From an uncultured Spirochaetaceae bacterium (lineage in GTDB: Bacteria; Spirochaetota; Spirochaetia; Treponematales; Treponemataceae), in contig CACYBG010000101.1 in the NCBI GenBank assembly GCA_902772605.1, positions 1-5,401 of the forward strand: a DNA stretch of 5,401 nucleotides, in the 5' to 3' direction. A program made the position numbers and the translations under genes. How positions within the stretch are numbered: the stretch's first letter is position 1; each line of letters begins with the position of its first letter. Below are positions 1 to 5,252 of the stretch, one piece after another. The notes under the pieces are model-generated. The model searched no databases and was not told where the DNA came from. It saw only the letters and a list, made by a program, of their open reading frames with translations.

Positions 1-141
1 GACAACCACGATGTCAACCATATTGTAAAACTGCTGGAAAAGATATGAAATCAGCATTGGAAAAGCAAATGCCAGAACCGTGCGGATTATTTTCCCGTTG
101 ATTAAATCCGGGTGCAAGAGATTGGATAGCCTTGTGTTCAT
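1..141 (-). CDS. MATE family efflux transporter, N-terminal fragment
   Basis: Partial gene: the first 47 codons are in the window and the rest lies beyond position 1. Translating the reverse strand from the ATG at 141 gives a short basic cytoplasmic N-terminus (MNTRLSNLLHPDLINGKIIR) followed by a hydrophobic first membrane helix. Within this, FAFPMLISYLFQQFYNMVDI (residues 24-43) matches the typical first helix of MATE (NorM/DinF-type) exporters, where the P-x-L-x(5)-Q-x-FYNxVD pattern is characteristic. Known role of the family: cation- or proton-coupled export of drugs or metabolites across the inner membrane; the substrate cannot be predicted here. An in-frame ATG at 150 would add three residues (MLA). 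I prefer 141 because a TAGAAT hexamer that would serve as the -10 overlaps the 150 codon. No Shine-Dalgarno is seen before either start. The family call is fairly secure despite the short fragment. Confidence 0.8.
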   Translation of the reverse strand, partial: MNTRLSNLLHPDLINGKIIRTVLAFAFPMLISYLFQQFYNMVDIVVV

Positions 142-148
142 GGCAAGC

Positions 149-177
149 ATTCTAGCGGTTTATAAAAAAAATTGGAA
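149..177 (-). promoter_or_regulatory. Putative promoter of the MATE gene, leaderless-type
   Basis: Reading the minus strand, TAGAAT (154-149) matches the -10 consensus at 5 of 6 positions and ends 7 nt before the ATG at 141, so transcription would begin at or next to the start codon. At 17-bp spacing the -35 position holds TTCCAA (177-172), only a 3 of 6 match. An alternative -10, TATAAA (164-159), lies 8 nt before the ATG at 150. No Shine-Dalgarno is present. The -35 is weak, so this is tentative; the same TAGAAT-7 nt-ATG arrangement occurs before the decarboxylase gene. Confidence 0.35.
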
Positions 178-220
178 TAGGAAAATCGGGATAGTCAGTC
201 TATAACTGGAAATTATTTTT

Positions 221-269
221 CTAAGGAAACACTGATTAATGCTTCCCGTATTAATCAGCGGTTCCCTAA
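221..269. repeat. 41-bp imperfect palindrome flanked by CTAA direct repeats (possible miniature mobile-element remnant)
   Basis: Two 16-bp arms, GGAAACACTGATTAAT (225-240) and ATTAATCAGCGGTTCC (250-265), are inverted copies with two mismatches, separated by a 9-nt loop (241-249). The sequence CTAA lies immediately outside both arms (221-224 and 266-269). Palindromic ends starting with GG and bounded by a 4-bp direct repeat resemble terminal inverted repeats plus a target-site duplication; IS5-family elements are known to favour YTAR-type 4-bp targets. There is no room for a transposase. Read as minus-strand RNA, one mismatch becomes a G-U pair, so the hairpin could also end decarboxylase transcription, but no good U-run follows it (TTAGAAAAATAA). 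Confidence 0.6.
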
Positions 270-300
270 TGATTTATCCTTGCTTAACGACGGATTGAAA

Positions 301-1521
301 TCAGCTTGGATTTTCACGGACTTCACCGTCTACGGTAAAGAAAATTTCCTGGACCTTACCCATCGATGAAAACTGCATTGGAGTTAAAACGGACGAATAG
401 CTTCCTGCATTTGAAATTGTAATCACGTCACCGATTCTGAGTTTCGGCATGTCAATGTCCTCTGCAATGACATCGTTCGGCATGCATGAATTTCCGACCA
501 GAGTGACGGTTTCATTTTCGTTCTGTGGCTTCAACGGGTGGATTTCAAATGAATTCACTTTCGTAAAAAACGGTTCCATGTCGATTCGATTCTGCGGCTC
601 GGATTTTTTCATCCATTCGGAGAACACAGGCTTGAAAAAACCGTTTACGATATTCTGGAGAATGACGTATGTTTTTCCGTGTGAAGTTTTTTTATCGATT
701 ACATGTGTGATGTATGTTCCGGACTTCCCGACGATGAAACGACCGAGCATAATCATGATCTTGATTTTTGGCCTGTTGATTTTAAAATTTGTGATTCGCT
801 CTTCAACTTCCGTGCCGAGCCAGGAAACGTTTACATCCCTGTCGTCCGGTGAACATGGAATCCCTATCCCTGAACCGAGATTCAGAAAATCCAGCTTGTG
901 TCCTATCGTGAGTTCAATCTTTTCTGCCAGCTGAAAAACCTTTTTATAGTAACGGTTGATTTTGCTGCAATCCAATTCCTGACTCTTGATGTTTGCCTGC
1001 ATTCCGACGACCTTGACGTAAAGTTCATCCAGAGTCGCCAGATATCTTACGGCATCATCTTCATCGATTCCGAATTTCGAAGGAACGCCTCCGTCATTTT
1101 CGTAAGTAAAATTCGGATTTATCTTTATTCCGATTCGTATCTGTTCGTTCAGGACTTTTGCAAGATATTTAATCCTTTCGATTTCCGAAATGCTGTCCGC
1201 TATGATTACCGCCTGCTGATAGGATGCCTGCAAATCTTTCATCGATTTTCCGGGTGCCGAATAGAAAATTTTTTCCGGGTGAAGTCCGTATTTTTTTACC
1301 GCTTGAATTTCAGCAAGACTTGAAACACCCGCTCCGAAATTATTTTTAAAAATCGAACTCAGGATGTTTTCGTTCGAATTGCATTTAACCGAATATAGAA
1401 AATCAACCGATGGAAACTTTTTTTTAAGCGTGTTGATTTGAGTGATTATAGACTGCTCATCATAAAGATAAAAACTTTCATATTTGGTTGCAAGCCTTTC
1501 CATTAAATATTTTGTTTCCAT
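301..1521 (-). CDS. Fold-type III PLP-dependent decarboxylase-like protein (Orn/DAP/Arg decarboxylase superfamily) with a divergent active site
   Basis: 406 residues, about the usual length for this superfamily, with its TIM-barrel plus C-terminal beta domain layout. Conserved landmarks are the PLP lysine K46 in YSVKCNSN, the FGAGVSSLAEI block (62-72), FYSAPGK (86-92), IGIKINP (130-136), the glycine-rich phosphate loop NLGSGIGIP (214-222), C346, D350 and Y375 in NAGSYSS. Canonical residues are missing: the HxH of GxHxHxGS is Q175-A-N177, the following G is K179, and the EPGR motif is M258-L-G-R261, so the acid that normally contacts the PLP ring nitrogen is absent. The acidic residue after the substrate-binding Cys is M347. 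Family members decarboxylate ornithine, lysine, arginine derivatives or meso-diaminopimelate; the substrate here is unknown and activity may be altered or lost. The ATG at 1521 has no Shine-Dalgarno but a -10-like TAGAAT 7 nt upstream. Met7 (codon at 1503) is an alternative start. A terminator separates it from metY, so it is probably transcribed alone. Confidence 0.85.
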   Translation of the reverse strand: METKYLMERLATKYESFYLYDEQSIITQINTLKKKFPSVDFLYSVKCNSNENILSSIFKNNFGAGVSSLAEIQAVKKYGLHPEKIFYSAPGKSMKDLQASYQQAVIIADSISEIERIKYLAKVLNEQIRIGIKINPNFTYENDGGVPSKFGIDEDDAVRYLATLDELYVKVVGMQANIKSQELDCSKINRYYKKVFQLAEKIELTIGHKLDFLNLGSGIGIPCSPDDRDVNVSWLGTEVEERITNFKINRPKIKIMIMLGRFIVGKSGTYITHVIDKKTSHGKTYVILQNIVNGFFKPVFSEWMKKSEPQNRIDMEPFFTKVNSFEIHPLKPQNENETVTLVGNSCMPNDVIAEDIDMPKLRIGDVITISNAGSYSSVLTPMQFSSMGKVQEIFFTVDGEVRENPS

Positions 1522-1528
1522 GAATTAC

Positions 1529-1557
1529 ATTCTAACAGAAAAAAATATTTATGGACA
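1529..1557 (-). promoter_or_regulatory. Putative leaderless-type promoter of the decarboxylase-like gene
   Basis: The minus strand has TGT-TAGAAT, an extended -10 (TGn plus a 5 of 6 hexamer, hexamer at 1534-1529), ending 7 nt before the ATG at 1521. The 17-bp-spaced -35 position is TGTCCA (1557-1552), a weak 3 of 6 match lying in the distal arm of the upstream metY terminator. A TGn extension can compensate for a poor -35. No Shine-Dalgarno is found between it and the ATG, so the message would be leaderless or nearly so. Confidence 0.45.
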
Positions 1558-1597
1558 CCTCTAAAAGCGATTTGACGGTCATGTTTTAGAGGCGTCC
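1553..1597 (-). terminator. Intrinsic terminator of metY, possibly bidirectional
   Basis: The arms GGACACCTCTAAAA (1553-1566) and TTTTAGAGGCGTCC (1584-1597) pair over 14 positions around a 17-nt loop, with one A-C mismatch on the plus strand that becomes a G-U pair in minus-strand RNA. The hairpin begins 7 nt after the metY stop codon. On the minus strand the stem is followed by ATAAATATTTTTTT; on the plus strand by GATTTTTTTA. The better pairing on the minus strand and the position show that it ends metY transcripts, while the U-run on the other side means it could also stop plus-strand transcripts. Confidence 0.85.
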
Positions 1598-1604
1598 GAT
1601 TTTT

Positions 1605-2891
1605 TTATATGGCTGCAAATCCACGTTCCAAATCTGCGATTATGTCGTCGATGTGTTCCGTTCCGATTGAAAGGCGGATTGTGCTCTGGGTGATGTTCTG
1701 CTCGGCCAGTTCTTCCTCGCTCAATTCAGAATGTGTGGTTGAAGCAGGATGAATCACCAGTGACTTTACGTCCGCAACATTTGCAAGCAGTGAGAAAATC
1801 TGCAGGTTGTCTATGAACTTCCAGGCTTCTTCACGGCCTCCCTTTATTTCGAACGTAAAGATTGAAGCTCCTCCGTTCGGGAAATATTTTTCATAAAGTG
1901 CATGGTTCGGATGTGATTTGAGTGATGGATGATTTACTTTGGCGACCTTTGGATTCTTTGAAAGGTACTCAACGACTTTTTTTGTATTTTCAACATGTCT
2001 TTCTACACGAAGAGAAAGCGTTTCCGTTCCCTGGATAAGAGCCCATGCTGCAAATGGAGAAATGGCTGCACCCTGGTCGCGGAGCAGAATTGCACGGATG
2101 TATGTTACGAATGCTGCATTTGGAACTGCTTCTGCAAAACTTACTCCGTGGTAGCTTTCATTTGGATTTGCAATTGCCGGGAATTTTCCTGATTTCCAAT
2201 TCGTTTTTCCAGATTCGATTATTATTCCGCCGAGAGTCGTTCCGTGTCCACCGATGAATTTCGTTGCAGAGTGGACTACAACATCGGCACCGTGTTCAAT
2301 CGGACGAATCAGATAAGGCGTTCCGAACGTGTTGTCAACGATTACTGCAAGTCCGTGCTTGTGACCGATTTCAATCAGCTTATCCAAATCAGGAATGTCT
2401 GAGTTTGGATTTCCGAGCGTTTCCAGATAAAGGACCTTTGTGTTTTCCTTTATTGCGCTTTCAACTTCCGAATGGTTGTGGACGTCAACGAAAGTAGTTT
2501 CCACTCCGAATGGACGAAGAGTGTGCTTCAGGAGATTGTATGTTCCGCCGTAAATGGATTTCTGAGCAACTATGTGGTCGCCTGACTGTGCAAGTGCTTC
2601 AATTGCATAGGTTATTGCCGCTGCTCCTGATGCAACTGCCAATGCTGCTGAACCGCCTTCAAGAGCTGCAATCCTTCTTTCAAAAACGTCTTGAGTCGAA
2701 TTTGTAAGACGGCCGTAAATGTTTCCTGCATCAGCCAATGCAAATCTGTCAGCTGCATGCTTTGCGTTGTGGAACAGATACGAAGCTGTTGCGTAAATTG
2801 GAACTGCCCTTGAGTCTGATGCTGGATCTGCGAATTCCTGTCCGACATGAAGCTGTTTCGTTTCAAATCTTGTGTTTGTAAAATCTGCCAT
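1605..2891 (-). CDS. metY: O-acetylhomoserine aminocarboxypropyltransferase (O-acetylhomoserine sulfhydrylase)
   Basis: Cytosolic PLP enzyme of the Cys/Met metabolism (fold-type I, gamma family). It converts O-acetylhomoserine plus sulfide to homocysteine and acetate, giving direct sulfhydrylation on the way to methionine. From the ATG at 2891 it has 428 residues, typical of this enzyme and longer than cystathionine gamma-synthase or beta-lyase. Visible motifs: Y59-G-R61 (phosphate contact from the partner subunit), SGAAAI (PLP phosphate loop, near 88-93), ETLGNP, D186 in VDNTFGTP (ring nitrogen), K211 in SATKFIGGHGT (Schiff base), the extended segment with NPNESYHG typical of sulfhydrylases, IHPASTTH and R406 in IRLSIG (substrate carboxylate). 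The start is set by AAGGAG 9 nt upstream; the reading frame continues to a TTG at 2915 and another ATG at 2897, but the first has no spacing logic and the second lies only 3 nt from the Shine-Dalgarno. It has its own promoter and terminator. Cystathionine-forming activity cannot be excluded. Confidence 0.95.
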   Translation of the reverse strand: MADFTNTRFETKQLHVGQEFADPASDSRAVPIYATASYLFHNAKHAADRFALADAGNIYGRLTNSTQDVFERRIAALEGGSAALAVASGAAAITYAIEALAQSGDHIVAQKSIYGGTYNLLKHTLRPFGVETTFVDVHNHSEVESAIKENTKVLYLETLGNPNSDIPDLDKLIEIGHKHGLAVIVDNTFGTPYLIRPIEHGADVVVHSATKFIGGHGTTLGGIIIESGKTNWKSGKFPAIANPNESYHGVSFAEAVPNAAFVTYIRAILLRDQGAAISPFAAWALIQGTETLSLRVERHVENTKKVVEYLSKNPKVAKVNHPSLKSHPNHALYEKYFPNGGASIFTFEIKGGREEAWKFIDNLQIFSLLANVADVKSLVIHPASTTHSELSEEELAEQNITQSTIRLSIGTEHIDDIIADLERGFAAI

Positions 2892-2900
2892 GTTCATTTT

Positions 2901-2906
2901 CTCCTT
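2901..2906 (-). promoter_or_regulatory. Ribosome-binding site deciding the metY start
   Basis: AAGGAG on the minus strand lies 9 nt before the ATG at 2891 and only 3 nt before the in-frame ATG at 2897. It lies inside any product started at the TTG at 2915. It therefore selects 2891. Confidence 0.8.
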
Positions 2907-2931
2907 TTCATACAAATTCTTTGTTTTTGAC

Positions 2932-2952
2932 TTTCAAAAATTGTTTTTGAAA
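2932..2952. repeat. AT-rich perfect palindrome in the metY leader
   Basis: TTTCAAAAA (2932-2940) and TTTTTGAAA (2944-2952) form a perfect 9-bp inverted repeat around TTG. It falls about +10 to +30 relative to the predicted metY start of transcription. In addition TTGTTTTTGA occurs twice exactly 20 bp apart (2921-2930 and 2941-2950), so one half-site is repeated on the same face of the helix nearer the gene. This could be an operator or a small RNA hairpin; the sequence alone does not decide. Confidence 0.5.
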
Positions 2953-2968
2953 TATCCTTGATAATGTA

Positions 2969-2997
2969 TTTATAGCGCAAATTACCTACTATGTCTA
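2969..2997 (-). promoter_or_regulatory. Sigma70-type promoter of metY
   Basis: On the minus strand TAGACA (2997-2992; 5 of 6 to TTGACA) and TATAAA (2974-2969; 5 of 6 to TATAAT) are separated by exactly 17 bp. Transcription is predicted to start near 2962, giving a leader of about 70 nt with the Shine-Dalgarno at its end. Two A-tracts on this strand (complement of T8 at 3011-3018 and T7 at 3021-3027) lie 10 bp apart just upstream, as in an UP element or intrinsic bend. The leader is too short for a SAM-I riboswitch or T-box. Confidence 0.65.
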
Positions 2998-3053
2998 TAG
3001 GTTAATGTACTTTTTTTTACTTTTTTTCCCATTCGCATTTGAATTCCTTCCTC

Positions 3054-3082
3054 TTGCATTTTCCACGGCCTGTTGATAGACT
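3054..3082 (+). promoter_or_regulatory. Putative leaderless-type promoter of the YkgJ-like gene
   Basis: TTGCAT (3054-3059) and TAGACT (3077-3082) are separated by 17 bp; each is a partial consensus match (TTG retained in the -35; 4 of 6 in the -10). TAGACT ends 6 nt before the ATG at 3089, and no Shine-Dalgarno is seen. Weak on its own, but the placement matches that of the other genes here that lack a ribosome-binding site. Confidence 0.35.
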
Positions 3083-3088
3083 GAAAAA

Positions 3089-3565
3089 ATGGAAGGACCA
3101 TTTTATAAAGGCGGATTGAAATTTTCATGTCAAAGATGTTCGTTCTGTTGCGGACATTCACCTGGATTCGTCTATCTTTCGAAAGAGGATTTGCTCAGGC
3201 TCTGTAGATTTTTCAGTTTGGGCATAAAGGATTTCATAGAAAAATACTGCAGGTGGGCGGACTATTACGGAGGAACCGAAGTCCTTGCCTTGATTGAAAT
3301 GAAAAATTACGACTGCATTTTATGGAACGAAGGGTGTTCCGCCTATGAAGCCAGACCCGTACAGTGTTCAACATATCCGTTCTGGTCGTGGATGGTTCAG
3401 GATGAGCAGACCTGGAATGAAATTGCGGCGGACTGTCCAGGCATGAACAATGGAAAATTATGGCCTCCCGATTTCATCGAAATGGAAAAGAAAAAATACG
3501 ATGCGAACGTTCCGATTGAAAGGTCTGAGGTTGAACGTCTGATCCGTGAATCATTAGGAAACTGA
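3089..3565 (+). CDS. YkgJ-family cysteine-cluster (CxxCxxCC) protein
   Basis: 158-residue soluble protein. Near the N-terminus is FSCQRCSFCCGH, with C14-x2-C17-x2-C20-C21, the signature of the CxxCxxCC (YkgJ / UPF0153, putative zinc- or iron-binding) family. The second conserved half is C76-x6-C83 in CILWNEGCSAYEARPVQC, then C93 in RPVQCSTYPFW, then DCPGMNNG with C116. That gives eight cysteines in family positions plus C39 and C54, so a bound metal or Fe-S cluster is likely. No signal peptide or membrane helix is visible. The cellular role of the family is not well established and no specific function is assigned. The start is fixed by an in-frame TAG at 3077-3079 with no other start codon before the ATG. 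The gene is divergent from metY (197 bp between starts) and convergent with the YolD-like gene, whose stop is 21 bp away; no terminator is seen between them. Confidence 0.85.
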   Translation: MEGPFYKGGLKFSCQRCSFCCGHSPGFVYLSKEDLLRLCRFFSLGIKDFIEKYCRWADYYGGTEVLALIEMKNYDCILWNEGCSAYEARPVQCSTYPFWSWMVQDEQTWNEIAADCPGMNNGKLWPPDFIEMEKKKYDANVPIERSEVERLIRESLGN

Positions 3566-3586
3566 ATTTAAGAAGGCGTCATTCCG

Positions 3587-3790
3587 TCACTCGTCGAAAA
3601 AATCATCGGGGTTTTCGTTTTTATGATTGAATCCATCGATGACCGTTTTCAATTCGTTTTCCAGACTTTCTTCGTATCCCTTAAGTGCTGCAAACGGCAG
3701 GAAGATTTTTGCACGCTGGTCCAGTGACATTCTTGTACGTTCAGATTCAATCGGCCATTCCATATTGATTATGTCTTCGTATTTTTCCAT
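3587..3790 (-). CDS. YolD-like small protein, partner of the Y-family polymerase
   Basis: 67 residues, acidic at the C-terminus (NPDDFFDE). The core from YEDIIN (4-9) through RTRMSLDQRAKIFLPFAALKGYE (about 18-40) matches the conserved block of YolD-like proteins, where a D-I-I start is followed by RPxMs.edRAaqFaPFaAL.GY. Known context of the family: small proteins encoded beside UmuC-type polymerases in Gram-positive bacteria, proposed to stand in for UmuD as a polymerase accessory subunit. Here the gene follows the polymerase directly: 8 nt separate the polymerase stop from this ATG, and its ribosome-binding site overlaps that stop, so the two are very likely co-transcribed and translationally coupled. 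It is shorter than the roughly 90-120 residues of many relatives, lacking C-terminal sequence beyond the core. Identity is by motif recognition from memory; the role is inferred from the family and the neighbour. Confidence 0.8.
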   Translation of the reverse strand: MEKYEDIINMEWPIESERTRMSLDQRAKIFLPFAALKGYEESLENELKTVIDGFNHKNENPDDFFDE

Positions 3791-3795
3791 GTTTG

Positions 3796-3800
3796 TCCTT
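3796..3800 (-). promoter_or_regulatory. Ribosome-binding site overlapping the polymerase stop codon
   Basis: On the minus strand TAAGGA contains both the polymerase stop codon TAA (3801-3799) and the Shine-Dalgarno AAGGA (3800-3796), 5 nt before the ATG at 3790. This arrangement supports translational coupling of the polymerase and YolD-like genes. Confidence 0.75.
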
Positions 3801-5178
3801 ATGCCTTGTGTCCGCCTATCTGTTGATTTCGGTCTTTTGTCGTTGCTCCGTCTTCAAGATTTGTTCCCTTGAGCAGTGCATTCTTTCCGAACTTCCTTAT
3901 TATTTCGAGCCTTGTTTTCTGAAGGCTGTTTTCCTTTTCGTCGCTTTCAATGTCGTCAAAAAGAGACGGCTGTTTTTTTTTTGCCGGAATTATTTCGTTT
4001 GCAGTCAGATTGATTCGCCTGACCAAGAGTTTCTGATTAACAGTGCGTTCAAAAAGCCCGACAGTTTTTTCGACAATCAATTTTGAGGAATTTGTTTCGC
4101 ATCCAAGTTTTACTGTTCCTCCCGCCGGTTTTGGAATCGGACGTCCCCATGGATCATACGTTATTTCTCCGTCGAATTGATTTTTTTCAAGGCTCGACCT
4201 GTCGTATCCAACCATAATCGTAATTGATGATGCGAGCAGATTTTTTTCGAAAAGGTCCAGTGCCAAAAGTTCTGCCATTTCACGGACGACGATTTTTGCC
4301 TTTGTAAAATCATAGGGAGTGTGCAGGACCTGGCCGCTTCCAAGGCATTTTGATTCCGATCTGTAGGACTTTATGTTTTTCATCGTACATGGTTCGTAAC
4401 CCCATGCATGGTCAATCAGTATTTCAGCATCGATTCCGAATATTTTATAAAGGAGCTCTTCATTTTTAAGCGATGTCATTGCGATGTCGCCCATCGTGAA
4501 AATCCTGTGCTTTGCAAGCCGATTTGAAGTGCCTTTTCCAATCCTCCAGAAATCAGTCAGGGGAGTGTGCGACCAGAGTTTTTTCCTGTATTCCATTTCG
4601 TCAAGCCGGGCAATCCTTACTCCGTCCTTATCTGCCGGGATATGCTTTGCAACTATGTCCATAGCAATTTTTGCAAGATAAAGGTTTGGAGCGATTCCTG
4701 CCGTTGCCGTTATTCCGGTTTTTTCCAATATTTCATGGATGACCTTTATTGTCAGTTCATGGGCGGTAAGTCCGTAGAGTTTTAAATATGAACTTGCGTC
4801 TATGAAAACTTCATCTATCGAATATACATGGATGTCATCCGGAGAAAAATATTTCAGATAGACATTGTAGATTCGCGTGGAATAGTCTATGTACAGAGCC
4901 ATGCGTGGAACTGCAATTATGTAATCCAAGTCTTTTCCTGTGCGCCTTTTGATTTCTGCTGCTTTTGCCTCAACTTCAAAAAGTCTGCTCCTTCCCGAAA
5001 GACCGTATTTTTTCAATTCAGGAGTGACTGCAAGACATATTGTCTTTGATGTCCTGCTTGAATCGGCAACGACAAGTTTGGTCGTCAGGGGATTCAGTCC
5101 CCGTTCAACACATTCGACGCTGGCATAAAAACTTTTCAGGTCAATTGCAATGTATGTTTTCTCTTTTTTTTCGTCCAC
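3799..5178 (-). CDS. Y-family translesion DNA polymerase, UmuC-like (Gram-positive YolD-associated type)
   Basis: 459 residues. The N-terminal catalytic core has YIAIDLKSFYASVE (9-22), with metal-binding D13 and the likely sugar steric-gate residue Y18. It also has VYSIDEVFID (118-127), with catalytic D122-E123, and GIAPNLYLAKIAMDIVAKH (161-179). A helix-hairpin-helix-like thumb follows (FWRIGKGTSNRLAKHRIFTM, 210-229), then the little-finger region (about 295-395). QPSLF (403-407) looks like a beta-clamp-binding motif. The end, FGKNALLKG...GATTKDRNQQIGGHKA (430-459), matches a conserved tail I associate with clostridial members of this group. Role: error-prone replication past DNA lesions. 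The start is GTG at 5178: an in-frame TAA lies four codons upstream and no ATG is available near the N-terminus. No Shine-Dalgarno is present, but a good promoter ends 6 nt before the GTG. It is the first gene of an operon with the YolD-like gene. No LexA-type site of the common consensuses was seen. Acquisition from Firmicutes is plausible but inferred. Confidence 0.92.
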   Translation of the reverse strand: MDEKKEKTYIAIDLKSFYASVECVERGLNPLTTKLVVADSSRTSKTICLAVTPELKKYGLSGRSRLFEVEAKAAEIKRRTGKDLDYIIAVPRMALYIDYSTRIYNVYLKYFSPDDIHVYSIDEVFIDASSYLKLYGLTAHELTIKVIHEILEKTGITATAGIAPNLYLAKIAMDIVAKHIPADKDGVRIARLDEMEYRKKLWSHTPLTDFWRIGKGTSNRLAKHRIFTMGDIAMTSLKNEELLYKIFGIDAEILIDHAWGYEPCTMKNIKSYRSESKCLGSGQVLHTPYDFTKAKIVVREMAELLALDLFEKNLLASSITIMVGYDRSSLEKNQFDGEITYDPWGRPIPKPAGGTVKLGCETNSSKLIVEKTVGLFERTVNQKLLVRRINLTANEIIPAKKKQPSLFDDIESDEKENSLQKTRLEIIRKFGKNALLKGTNLEDGATTKDRNQQIGGHKA

Positions 5179-5184
5179 GATGGA

Positions 5185-5213
5185 ATTTTACTTTCTGTTT
5201 AAATATTTTTCAA
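5185..5213 (-). promoter_or_regulatory. Promoter of the polymerase-YolD operon, leaderless-type
   Basis: On the minus strand TTGAAA (5213-5208; 5 of 6) and TAAAAT (5190-5185; 5 of 6) are separated by exactly 17 bp. The -10 ends 6 nt before the GTG at 5178, so transcription is predicted to begin at or within a nucleotide or two of the start codon. The absence of a Shine-Dalgarno agrees with a leaderless message. This is the best consensus match among the leaderless-type promoters here. Confidence 0.6.
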
Positions 5214-5223
5214 GCCTGATGAA

Positions 5224-5252
5224 GAGTTCGAATCAACTCGAATCAAATCGAG
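5224..5252. promoter_or_regulatory. Overlapping inverted and direct repeats upstream of the polymerase promoter (possible operator)
   Basis: Two inverted repeats with 5-bp arms and 6-bp spacers overlap: GAGTT-CGAATC-AACTC (5224-5239) and CTCGA-ATCAAA-TCGAG (5237-5252). The 9-mer TCGAATCAA is also directly repeated with a 10-bp period (5228-5236, 5238-5246), with a partial third copy TCGAGAAAA (5248-5256). The block begins 10 bp upstream of the -35 hexamer of the polymerase promoter, spacing typical of an activator site or upstream operator. The binding protein is unknown. Confidence 0.45.

Noticed and set aside
225..265. Ordinary intrinsic terminator for the decarboxylase gene
   Set aside because: The hairpin could form, but it is followed on the minus strand by TTAGAAAAATAA rather than a U-run, and the CTAA flanks suggest an inserted repeat; a secondary terminator role remains possible.
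449..1323. Long plus-strand open frames opposite the decarboxylase gene
   Set aside because: They are antisense to a gene with clear family motifs over its whole length and encode low-complexity Ser/Phe-rich sequence.
1939..2866. Several plus- and minus-strand open frames within metY
   Set aside because: All overlap the well-supported metY frame; their products show no family motifs.
2892..2915. metY starting eight codons earlier at the TTG at 2915
   Set aside because: The AAGGAG ribosome-binding site lies inside that extension and is spaced 9 nt from the ATG at 2891; the extra residues (YEKEKMN) have no conserved character.
2892..2962. SAM riboswitch or T-box upstream of metY
   Set aside because: The predicted leader is about 70 nt and AT-rich; it holds only a simple 9-bp hairpin and lacks the multi-helix layout, T-box sequence or anti-terminator of those elements.
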